NCBI GenBank assembly: GCA_951230915.1
Contig: OX579638.1
Coordinates: 24,942,696 to 25,006,695, forward strand
Origin: Antitrichia curtipendula
Taxonomy: Eukaryota; Streptophyta; Bryopsida; Hypnales; Leucodontaceae
Direction of reading: 5' to 3'
Length of the DNA stretch: 64,000 nt
Below, in pieces: positions 1 to 8,937 of this stretch. Below the pieces are notes generated by a model. The model ran no database searches. It worked only from the letters and a program-made list of their open reading frames with translations, and had not been told where the DNA came from. Made by a program: the position numbers and the translations under genes. Every line of letters starts with the position of its first letter. Positions within the stretch are counted from its first letter, which is position 1.

Positions 1-425
1 GAGCTATAATGGAGTAAGACCACTCTGGGACCATTCACATGAGCGCTAGTTGCATTGTCCCCAGTTTCTTCAAAATTGGGACTAGTAACCGTAGCAAGAG
101 ACTCCTCCTCTGAGCTATACTCAGTCTCTGAGCTCTCCTCAGAGAACATTGGTTGCCTTCCTTTCCGGAAACGCATATGGTCTGAGAAACGACTAGCTAC
201 TGGCTCTTTCTCAAACTCATCTGCTGCATGATCGGCAGCATCCATAATATCATTGAAGCTTACCAAGTCTTCTTCGTCACCATCATCATCTGAAATGTCG
301 ATGTTGGAAGGAGAAGGGAGCATTTCCATTGCCTGCGATGGGCCACCAATATTTGCTACCGTGACAATGTCCTGCTGCACAATGGAGGCTAAGGTTGGTC
401 CTTTTTTTCCTCGTTTTACTTGGAC
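1..425 (-). CDS. Partial gene: internal exon of an acidic, unrecognised protein
   Basis: The minus strand is open for about 141 codons from 425 to the window edge, with no stop. It has no obvious start, so it reads as an internal exon. A pyrimidine-rich tract ending in AG (a good splice acceptor) lies just upstream at 426-440. The encoded segment is polar and acidic: it contains ISDDDGDEEDL and later a Ser/Glu-rich run (EESSETEYSSEEES), and starts with a short basic patch (KRGKKG). I see no catalytic motif or membrane segment and do not recognise a family. It could be a host gene or a passenger gene of the nearby transposons. It ends outside the window, so length and product are unknown. Being an open frame of this length in AT-rich DNA with a matching acceptor supports it as real coding sequence, but only moderately. 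Confidence 0.45.
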
Positions 426-662
426 CTATATGAGAAAACAATAATATTTAAGTATGTGTACAATTGACCTAAAGTAAAGAAGTGACCACATTTGACATAT
501 GCAAAAATGATAGAAGAAATGGTTCAAGTGGAAAGGTGCCGAAGTTTTATAATGAATGCTTTTGAAGCTAATTACCTTAAGATTACACCCCCTACACAAA
601 GATAGTTCATATACAAGTAAAAGCCATGAGAAAAGAATTTAAAGTTTTAATGTGCTTATTGG

Positions 663-764
663 GTGTAACCATTTTTTGGGGATGAAGCTAGTGCTCTAAA
701 GACCCTAGTCGGATCCGACTAGGGTCTAGAGAGCACTACCTTCACCCCCCAAAAATGGTTACAT
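663..764. repeat. Foldback (hairpin) element, copy 1
   Basis: Near-perfect palindrome of about 102 bp centred on GGATCC at 711-716. The core is CTAGTCGGATCCGACTAG with no spacer. The arms run out through a purine-rich GGGG(A/G)TGAAG block to GTAACCATTTTT. The few mismatches lie in the arms. No clear target-site duplication is visible. It shares its core with copies at 959-1066, 1766-1883 and 7206-7278. Confidence 0.85.
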
Positions 765-958
765 CCACTTGTAAATTATGTAAGGCTCAAGTTAGATAAT
801 CTTTGCATAATTATTGCTCGTATCATTTTTCATTATATATTGTATTCAATTTTTTCAAAGGAAAGATGAAATTATATGTTTTTTTAGTTACTTTAAAATT
901 TTAAATCTTTCACACGAAAATAATTTAAAAAAAAATTAAATTATAAGGTAAATCCTCA

Positions 959-1066
959 TGCTAGTACCAATTTAGGGGGGGTGAAGGAAATCCTCACCAA
1001 TCCCTAGTCGGATCCGACTAGGTCTTGGTAAGGATCTCCTTCATCCTCCCTAAATTGGTACTAGCA
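959..1066. repeat. Foldback (hairpin) element, copy 2
   Basis: Imperfect palindrome of about 108 bp centred on GGATCC at 1010-1015. It has the same core as copy 1. The arms begin GCTAGTACCAATTTA and contain GGGGGTGAAGG. A smaller inverted repeat (GGTGA...TCACC) is nested in the left arm at about 980-999. The stretch from 765 to 958 between copies 1 and 2 is AT-rich and holds nothing I can call. Confidence 0.85.
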
Positions 1067-1635
1067 CGGGGACATGAGCTTCAGCTACATAAGTATATCA
1101 TTTAGTAATTTAATTGTCAGTCTCTCAACACATCCAACCCCTTTTCAACCTTACTTATAACCAACTAGAAGATCAATTAAAATGACTAAAATTGAACATT
1201 TGAGCACCAATAGTCCAATACCCTTATGAGCACCAACGTCACCAACTTGTTGGACAATCAACTACTATCATTTTTCACAGAAGATCATCACTCCATCTTT
1301 GACACATTCGAAGGACCTCTGTGAATTTAATCTACAGGTTACACAAGAAACTTGGAGACTGATTCGTGTGCTTTCGACTTCCCAATTGCATTCTATAAAT
1401 TGACCCAAAGTTCACCTGGACATTTACACATGATTCAGCTAACACGTTTAGACATTATTTAGTTAACTTATTATTTATTTAGACAATGCACAACTAAGCG
1501 GTTTAGCATCCTGAGAGACTGAATGGTTTGAGAGACTAAGCACACTGAGAATTGACCGACTCAAAGAAATGAACGAACTGAGAAAAAACAACTAGCCAAA
1601 GAGATTCAATGGATTGAGAGACTAAGTGAGCAAAG
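1067..1635. other. Non-coding AT-rich stretch
   Basis: No open frame, RNA gene or clear repeat. The distal part (about 1500-1630) becomes rich in 'gagactaagc / gagattcaatggattgagagact' phrases, an apparently degenerate short repeat leading into the GATCAGCC repeats that follow. Confidence 0.5.
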
Positions 1636-1712
1636 CTAGCCAGCCGAGATCAGCCAGCCAGAGATCAAGTAGCCAGAGATCAGCCAGCCAGCCGAGATCA
1701 GGTAGCCTTGAA
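1636..1712. repeat. Short tandem repeat built on GATCAGCCAGCC
   Basis: The phrase (G)AGATCAGCCAGCC and variants (AGATCAAGTAGCC, AGATCAGGTAGCC) recur head to tail. Unit length is about 16-22 bp with variation. The same GATCAGCC word returns in the 78-bp repeat at 2549-2704, so the two arrays may share an origin. Confidence 0.6.
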
Positions 1713-1765
1713 CAGCCGAGATTTTTCCGGGGAGCAGACTGAGAAACTTCAAAGAACATGAGTGA

Positions 1766-1883
1766 TCCCCGTCAAGGTACCGATTTCGGGGGGTGAAGCA
1801 AAGCTTCACCCAGCCCTAGTCGGATCCGACTAGGGCTGGGTGAAGCTTTGCTTCACCCCCCGAAATCGGTACCTTGACGGGGA
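1766..1883. repeat. Foldback (hairpin) element, copy 3: perfect 118-bp palindrome
   Basis: Each base from 1766 to 1824 pairs with 1883 to 1825: a perfect 59-bp-arm palindrome without a spacer, centred on GGATCC (1822-1827). Each arm also holds its own small hairpin (GGGTGAAGC AAA GCTTCACCC), giving a nested fold. It shares the CTAGTCGGATCCGACTAG core and the GGGGGGTGAAGC block with the other copies. No target-site duplication was recognised. Confidence 0.95.
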
Positions 1884-1929
1884 AGCGTAGAAGTCACCGA
1901 ATCCAACAAAATTCACTTGACGGCAACGT

Positions 1930-2115
1930 ACAGAGGTCACCGATGGTCACCGAACAGAGGTCACCGAGGTCACAGAGATCACAGAGGTCACAGAGGTCAC
2001 CAAACAGAGGTCACCGAGGTCACCGAGGTCACAGAAGTCACAGAGGTCACAGAGGTCACCGAACAGAGGTCACCGAGGTCACCGTGGTCACCGAGGGCAA
2101 CGTACAGAGGTCACC
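1930..2115. repeat. 9-bp minisatellite (GAGGTCACC / GAGGTCACA)
   Basis: About 15 or more head-to-tail copies of a 9-bp unit, GAGGTCAC(C/A), with occasional CGAACA interruptions. Because the unit is a multiple of three it creates overlapping open frames encoding repetitive RGH or VTE peptides. I treat these as artefacts rather than genes. Confidence 0.9.
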
Positions 2116-2548
2116 GAACAGCCGAGATCAGTTAGACTACAATGCCGACAGCCAACTAGAAAAGATGATGCCGACAGCCAACTAAGAAGACGATGTCGAT
2201 GCCGATGCCAGTCAAGCAAAAAACTTCACCTTTTGGGGGGACGCGCTTCGTGCTGACCGGAATCTTGCGAGTCGTCTTCCTGAGCAAGACGATGCCTAGC
2301 GCTGCGCCTCGTTGCGGTGGTCTGCATGACGAGAGATTAGATATCAGATTTCGGAAAGCAAGTGAAGCAACGCAAAACGCAGAAGTTCGACAGTCGGGGC
2401 CTTGCTTGCTCGACTTGGAGTTGCTCGACTTGCAGACTTCGAGGAGCCCAGTGAAGCTGCCGGATTTCCAGGTGGTCAGCCTTATCGTGATCAGGCATAC
2501 CGAAATCGCGGCAGCCTTATCGTGATCATGCGTGGTCGTGATCATCTG

Positions 2549-2704
2549 GGTTCGTCATCAGCCAGTTTGATCAGCCACCAGGCCGTGTAAAAATCAGGCC
2601 AGCAGGTCAATTTGATCAGCCAACATGGTTCATCATCAACCAGTTTGATCAGCCACCAGGCCGTGTAAAAATCAGGCCAGCAGGTCAGTTTGATCAGCCA
2701 ACAG
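2549..2704. repeat. 78-bp tandem duplication
   Basis: Two adjacent units about 78 bp long. Both begin GGTTC(G/A)TCATCA, carry CAGTTTGATCAGCCACCAGG and GTGTAAAAATCAGGCCAGCA, and differ at few positions. A degenerate relative precedes them at about 2460-2548 (GGTGGTCAGCC..CGTGATCA). The short ORFs on both strands here are products of the repetition. Confidence 0.8.
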
Positions 2705-2764
2705 GCCTTGTAAAATCCACAGAAGCACAGCCTGAAGAACGATATGACTTGACCAATAACGAGC

Positions 2765-3800
2765 ACTTGGCATTCAAAAAGTAATACACAAGATTCCTAA
2801 GTTTGACGTTTATTCAACTTAAAGAGATCTTACATTCTTTTAAAACTTGTAAGAAAGCTATTGGACAATGGACATTCAATTTCCATTTAGAAAAAGTAAA
2901 TGATCACACCCTGGATTTTAAAGTAGATCCTTTTTGGCTCCTATTCCATCCATTAATCCCTAAATAACGAAGATCATTTTTCGATCAAAAACCACTCAAA
3001 CTGCCACTTGTGCTCTGTTCATTAATGAAAACAAAAGAAACTATTTTTTTAAGAATCTAACCGTAGGATTTTGTACCTTATTTATCTAAGATCATTTGAT
3101 AAAAAATTCCTGAAATTTGACCTTACAGATTTAAAGATATTAGCATTCAAAGCTGGAAAAATAATTTTTTTTGAACTGTGGCCTACAATTTCAGATGACT
3201 TTGACCACAATTTGTAGAATTTCTTTGCACTGTGGACTTTGAATTAAATTGTTGTAACACGTATACATCTCTAGAAGATTTATGACATTACACAGAAAAA
3301 ATCAATAAACAAACCCTAAACGTAGTAGTTATAAAATAAAGCAAGACCTAGCCCCAATACCTTTTAAATTTGTTTTATTATATTCTAATTACATTTAAAA
3401 AAATTATAGAAGATAATCATCTTACAAGGAACATAAAGAACATTTAGTCGTACAATTTATATTGGCACAAGGAAAAAGTTTTGTCTATGAAATAGTTTTG
3501 CATGCACAAACTCAGTATCCCTCAGAACATGAGAATTGAACACTGAGGATTCATGTCTTATAATATATGGACAATAATAAAGAATTCGAGTCTCTACAGA
3601 TTTTAGTGGCCTTAGTCTTGATTTTGGAATGCAAGTATGAATGTTGGAAAAGAGATCCTTGAAGTTCAAAGTGTAACAGTGTAGGAAGTTGGACTTGTTA
3701 TATCCATTGAACTTGCACTGCATAAACTATGACGAAGATTAACTACATTAAAACATAGAAAAAGGTTCAAAACATTCTTACATTTGCAGGAACTTCGAGT
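2765..3800. other. AT-rich stretch without a supported gene
   Basis: Only short frames are present. A minus-strand frame of 88 codons at 3457-3723 is rich in Asn, Phe, Tyr and His, as expected of translated AT-rich DNA, and shows no motif. No RNA gene or ordered repeat was seen. Confidence 0.4.
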
Positions 3801-3814
3801 GCTACTTCATGTTG

Positions 3815-4204
3815 TTATCCGGTCGTGTCCTCCGACATTTCTTGCATTGCATGACGGACTTGCTGTCCACCTTCGTCCTCGCCACCACTCCCACCAGTTT
3901 TGAATTGCAGAACTTTGCGCAGCTCTCCAGCAGTCACCCCATCTGTCTTTGACATGATTTTCCTTCCTCGACTCATCCTAGATCTCGTAAGTGCCTTTCG
4001 GGATGAATAATACAAGGAACTAGGCCTCTTCCTTCTCTTTCTATACTGCAAACTAGAAGTTGGAGCGTCCCAAGTCTCTACTAGCATGAGGTGAGAGTCT
4101 ACTGCATAAAAGTGTTTGCTTTCAACTACACACGGTCTTAGCACATAACCAAATAGAAATGGCTCTAGCTTACACACCGTCTTGTACTTATGTTGTGGAA
4201 GCTT
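3815..4204 (-). CDS. Unrecognised minus-strand ORF, possibly the last exon of a gene divergent from the MULE transposase
   Basis: ORF of 120 codons from an ATG at 4177. The frame stays open upstream to about 4204, where an AG (TTCAAG before CTTCC) could be a splice acceptor. The C-terminal half is basic then Gly/Glu-rich (YRKRRKRPSS; GGSGGEDEGG) and ends at 3815. Codon use and amino-acid mix look more like protein than the surrounding DNA. It runs away from the transposase gene starting at 4854, with a repeat-containing gap of about 650 bp between them. Some Mutator-like elements carry a second gene, so it may be element-encoded, but I see no motif that identifies it. It may also belong to the same transcript as the exon at 1-425. 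Function unknown. Confidence 0.35.
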   Translation of the reverse strand, partial: KLPQHKYKTVCKLEPFLFGYVLRPCVVESKHFYAVDSHLMLVETWDAPTSSLQYRKRRKRPSSLYYSSRKALTRSRMSRGRKIMSKTDGVTAGELRKVLQFKTGGSGGEDEGGQQVRHAMQEMSEDTTG

Positions 4205-4302
4205 GAACCTTCAAGCTTTGGATGCTACATCAAGGAATAAACTGATGTCAGAAGCCTAAAGTGACATTGAAAGTTGTTTTAGAAAATAGGTTGTTGAATG
4301 CG

Positions 4303-4740
4303 CCGTCAGTATTTCAGATATAAATTGTGGGAATCCCTAAATGACTCTGATACTCTCAAATAAGGTCATAAAAAAGATATGGACGGTGATTGCACAGTCG
4401 TTTCCGTCCACACCATCAATGACAAACAACGCACCAACGCATTGTTTGTTGAGCCGTCAGTATTTAAAGTATGAATCGTGGAAATCCTTAAATGGCTCTG
4501 ACACTTTGCTTTTATTGACTCCTGCAAAATAATACGGGAATCTACTTGAAAAGCCTTTTATGTGCCGGCATCTCAGGTTCATAAACATGAACGAACTCTG
4601 ACAACGCCGCCTACTGGCATTGATTTCCTTCCTAAAATCTGATTATAGGGAAGTCAGACGAGTATGGCGGCTTCCATGGCGGTTGCAGAACTGTTTCCAT
4701 CTACGCCATCAATGATCAACATCAACTTTCCATCATATTC
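4303..4740. repeat. Degenerate direct repeats upstream of the MULE gene
   Basis: A block of about 50 bp starting CCGTCAGTATTT and ending AATG(A/G)CTCTGA(T/C)ACT occurs at 4303-4354 and again at 4453-4504, a spacing of 150 bp. A second block (CGTTTCCGTCCACACCATCA at about 4399) returns as TGTTTCCATCTACGCCATCA at about 4691. The arrangement resembles an array of related units in the 5' flank of the transposase gene. In many Mutator-like elements such subterminal repeats are transposase binding sites; here that is inference. Confidence 0.6.
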
Positions 4741-4853
4741 ATGTCTTGAATTATAGGTATTGGCATCCCTTCATATGAAGGTGTTTGTTTCCCTCTTCCC
4801 ATACGTTGGATTGTGTATTCCCCCTTGCAGTACTTCATACTTGCATTACAACC

Positions 4854-7800
4854 ATGGCTTGTATTAGAGTTGATGGTCACGAGGTTCCACTTGTTTTTCC
4901 GGTAGATGAAGGAGGTAGGGCTAGAGTCTTCAATCACCTCCTCCATGTTCGCTTTAAATTTGTAGAGTCATCTATCTATGTAGAAGAAGAGAGGAAGTCC
5001 GAATCCGGTGAGTTGCAACAATCCATTCCCATTGTTAAGTCCATTGAAGAAGAAGGCCATTGCTAGTACCTTCCTATAGGAAATTACAGAGCCTATGGAC
5101 TTCCTTTGTCCATGCTAGGTGCCTCCACCGAGATTATTAGTCGTCAGTCAGATAATTCCATAGTGGATATGCCATACATAGTTCACGGAGTTTCGTCTAG
5201 CCCACCTCGCAAAGTGTTTACGGTGCTACCAAAGACTGGCATTCTCCAAAAAGTGAAAGTCGAGAAGCTAGATCCAATCATAGAGTTGTCTAGTGAATCG
5301 GAAGGAGAGTCCCCTGATGTGACACTTGTGAAACAACAATGCGCAGTTGCATCCAAGTCAAATGAGATCTCAAAGGATAGTCCATTATTTTTTGAAACTC
5401 CATGCAATAGTCTTGTGCAGTCGTCACTTCTATGTCCACCTTTGCATCCTATTCTAGGCGACCGTGTAAGCATTATAGAGTGTTTGAAGAGACTAGCTAC
5501 TGTTCAACGTTCTCGGAACGAGTTGTCAACAATGGATTTGAACGTCATCAAGCACCATCTTGTGCAGTATTTGCTTGCTGTTTTCAATGGAGATGTTGTC
5601 TTTGAGTTGCCTCCGCGTCGATCTTCTTCATCTTCATCAGTTGCACGCAACTTAGAGGGAATGGACAAGCGATACGACGGACACCCGTGGTGCAAGGTAG
5701 TGACTACTAACATACACAATACTGACAACTTGAGGTTCCGTAAGTCATATTGTGCTGGTTACCTCGCTTGTGAAAATCCGCACTGTGATTACTTGAAGAG
5801 AGCTAGTAGGAAGAATGAAATAGAGTGGATGGGATATACAATGTTTCCTTTTGCCGTAGGGAATAGTCCCCCTAAAGATTCTACTGTAATTTGCAAAGTC
5901 TGCAAAGTTACACCTAGGTGTCTCAACACATGTGAGGCTAGAATTTACTACTGCTATAGTGAAAATCCAAAAATGAGTAGAGCAGCTATTCACTTTGGAG
6001 ATCACAATCATCCAGTGGCAAAAGGCATGTATAGAGATTCAACAGAAAAAATTTGTGATCTCATCACGGAGCAAGTGGCAAAAACACCAACGGCCACTAA
6101 TTCTGCCATTGCTCTATCTGCTAGCAAAGACTTTCTAACTGATTATTTGTTTCATGACGGAGAGGGAGAGAAAAAAATGTTGAAGGGTGAAGAACTAGAG
6201 GAGGTAATGGATTGTTTTCAGTATTTGAGTAGTCCAAACATCCAGAATGTAATCTCTTCATTTCGCTCAAGCAACCGAGGGGAGGTTATCGACAACATAA
6301 TGACTATGAAGAAGGAGTCGAAGTTTGAATTTATACACGAGAGCGTCTTTCCAGGCCAAGGCAAAGAGAAGGTGTACGTCTTCAAGATGCTCACGGAAGG
6401 ACCTGGTAGTGGAGTGGACCTCGTGCAACGCATGCAATCTGGAGGTGATCTTCAGAACGCGTGGATGATGTTTGGCCATGTCAAGCAGGTGAAGGAGTGG
6501 ACCACAATGGCTTGCCACGTGTATGATCCGGAATACAAGAAGGTCATGACTATTTCAACCTGTGATATGCAATCTGAAGATACGGAGATCCAGATGTTGT
6601 TTTGGAGGTGCTTGAATGATGTGATGTCACGAAACGGTGTAGATCACCCAAACTTTAAGGGGTTCATGGCAGATAGCGCTATGGCCAATTGGAATGCAGT
6701 GCGAATTGTCTACGGTAGCGGCTCACCCAATGAAAAGATGGAGAATCGTGAGAGGACATGTTTGTTGCATTGGACTACTTCCCTTCATAAGCACACACAA
6801 AAGCACATCAAAGATGTATTTCAGCATCAACACAACAAAATGTGCAAACAATACAAAGATTCTGAGACTATGGAGCAAGCCGAGACTCATTATCTTGCGA
6901 TTTGGTTGTGGTGGTTATCATCAGGGGCTGCAAGTGAAGAAGCACTTCATCACCTGGACCACTGGTTGGCATTTTGGCATTTTCGCTACCGCCAGTGGGG
7001 CGGTTTCATGCAAATGGTAAGTGGCCTTTAAATTTGGACATGTGTATTGTTTTTAAACATTGATAAATGTGTTGAGTGAAATTAAAGAATGGAAGTTTGG
7101 GTTCCATGTATACATTTTATAAATCACATGTAGAGTTATCAGAAATCAGAACTTTTGTCAATTTTTTTTTAAAATTATAAGGAATCAGTAGAAGGTACTT
7201 GAAAGAGGAGGTGAAGCTGGAACCACTTAGGCATTAGTCGGATCCGACTAGTGTTTTGTGGTACTAGATTGACCTCCTATTTTTGATAGGTTGGAGTGAA
7301 TGATAACAAAAAATGGGAATGAAATTGTTTAGTTATATGTAATAGAAAAGAAGGAATTTTTAGCAGTGAGCGTTTATTTGGGGGCGTTATAGTTTTAAAT
7401 TTTGTTTTGGGGAATGTCTTTCATATTTTTGAAGTTTTCTTAACCTCTAACATTTTTGAATGTTGAAAAATAGTTTTGGGTTTGAAGGAACATATAATTT
7501 CACATAATAACTGATGTATCATTTTGTTGGATTTTGCAGGGATTAAGTTTGGAGGAGATGGCTGACATGCCTTCATGCAATTTGTCTGAAACTATTCACA
7601 ACAAGTGGCTTCAAATGTCCGGAAATCGAGGAAATAATTTGTTTGACGCCACTTGCAATGATAGCATCCGGGCATAGATGCAAATGACTAATTATCGTGC
7701 ATATTTGAGAGGTCATGCATGTGGATCCGGTCCATCAAAAGGGGAATTGAGATTGAGAGCAGCGAGACGAAGCGGAGATCCAAAGAAAATTGCAGAGGCA

Positions 7801-8937
7801 TTGAATACACTTCCTGGATCAAAAGGTGTTGGAACTCGAGTACCACATTTGGAAGGAGAGGAGATTTTTGGAAGCACTAAGAGGAAATTGGACGTGCCCA
7901 TTGGAGATACAGGAGACTCACAATGACCTGATAAGGTGAATTTTTCGCAACCACGTGTTCGAACAAGGTCAAAGTCGACTTCTGTAGAGTCTTCTGAAGG
8001 GAAAAATAGAGAAATTGCAACAAACAATTTCCACCATGTCCCCATTGCATTTGAAAGTGACTGCAACACATCCAAGTGGCACATTGCACGAATTAGCCAC
8101 AAATCAAATGCAAAATGTCAAGCTCAGCAACGAGGTTCAAACATGAAGTGTACGGCAAAAATATCAAAGGGACAGAAAGGAACTCCAGCTCCCACCTACC
8201 GCGGAAGAAAAGAAGATTACGGAAGTAAGCATGAGGTTGTGGTGGACTTTTGGTTCTGCTGGGATGACATTGAACGATGTGTGAAAGGCACAAAGCGGAA
8301 GTGGATCATTGATTGGCTAGAGGTGCCTGAGATTTGGCCTATTTTGACTGGAACTCATCTTAATAGGGATGAAACTTTGCTACTGCAGCATGCGGGCTTC
8401 CGTCTTCAAGAAAGCCTTATATTATCACCACGTCAACTTTTCAGCATGTCAAAAGTATTCAAAAGCATTCTCTATAATCAACCGCCACCACCAAATCCGA
8501 CTCCATATCCAACGGTTCGGAACAATTGAACCATACGTCGAATTGCAAATGCACCAATACCAGAACAGAGGAACAAGTGGGAGAGCGCAAGCAATGTTAG
8601 AGGACAAATTGTAGGAGTGACATTGCTTCCTTTTCCTGGCCTAGGTGCAATAGTGTCACTAGAGACAGGGGCAGATACTAACAGAAATGTATATCGAATT
8701 ACAGTGGGTATGTATCCCACATGCACATGTCCAGATTTCGTTAACATGGTTGTTTCCGCAATCGGAGGTCGCCAGCAATACCGCCAATACGTAAATTGCA
8801 ATCACTTGTATTATTTGTTTAGGTACTTCTGCAAGATGGATGTTCATAATGATGTATTCATTCATGCACCAAGTTACAGCTTCAATGAATTGAAGCTACT
8901 CCTAGTTCGAGCAGGGATCATTACAATCTTGGAATAG
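4854..8937 (+). pseudogene. Mutator-like (MULE) transposase gene with SWIM finger, inactivated by four nonsense codons
   Basis: One reading frame runs 4854-7016, is spliced over an intron 7017-7539 (ATG|GTAAGT donor, TTTTGCAG acceptor, phase 0), and continues 7540-8937. It gives about 1186 codons with no frameshift. Four in-frame stops break it: TAG 5064, TAG 7675, TGA 7924 and TGA 8527. Each is one C-to-T or G-to-A change from CAG, CGA or TGG. The longest intact piece is 5106-7016. Seen in order: a Cys/His-rich zinc region at 5740-6030 ending GDHNHPV, typical of the WRKY-GCM1-like fingers of MULE transposases; a DDE-type core with acidic candidates in the blocks TCDMQSED and FKGFMADSAM; a CxxH-containing block (TCLLHWTTSL); and a C-terminal SWIM finger (CTCPDF, then CNH). 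By family knowledge this would cut and paste Mutator-type DNA. It is probably dead unless read through. The start could also be 4785. Confidence 0.82.
7206..7278. repeat. Foldback element, copy 4, inside the transposase intron
   Basis: Degraded palindrome of about 73 bp centred on GGATCC at 7240-7245, with the core TAGTCGGATCCGACTA intact. The outer AGGAGGTGAAGCTGG arm pairs with its reverse complement only imperfectly. It sits within intron 7017-7539 of the MULE gene, so it does not touch coding sequence. Confidence 0.75.

Noticed and set aside
1874..2185. Overlapping ORFs encoding RGH- and VTE-rich repeat peptides
   Set aside because: They are translations of the 9-bp minisatellite GAGGTCACC in different frames. 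No start context or non-repetitive domain supports a protein.
2542..2766. Minus-strand ORF with Trp/Cys-rich repeated peptide
   Set aside because: Product of the 78-bp tandem duplication; both strands are open only because of the repetition.
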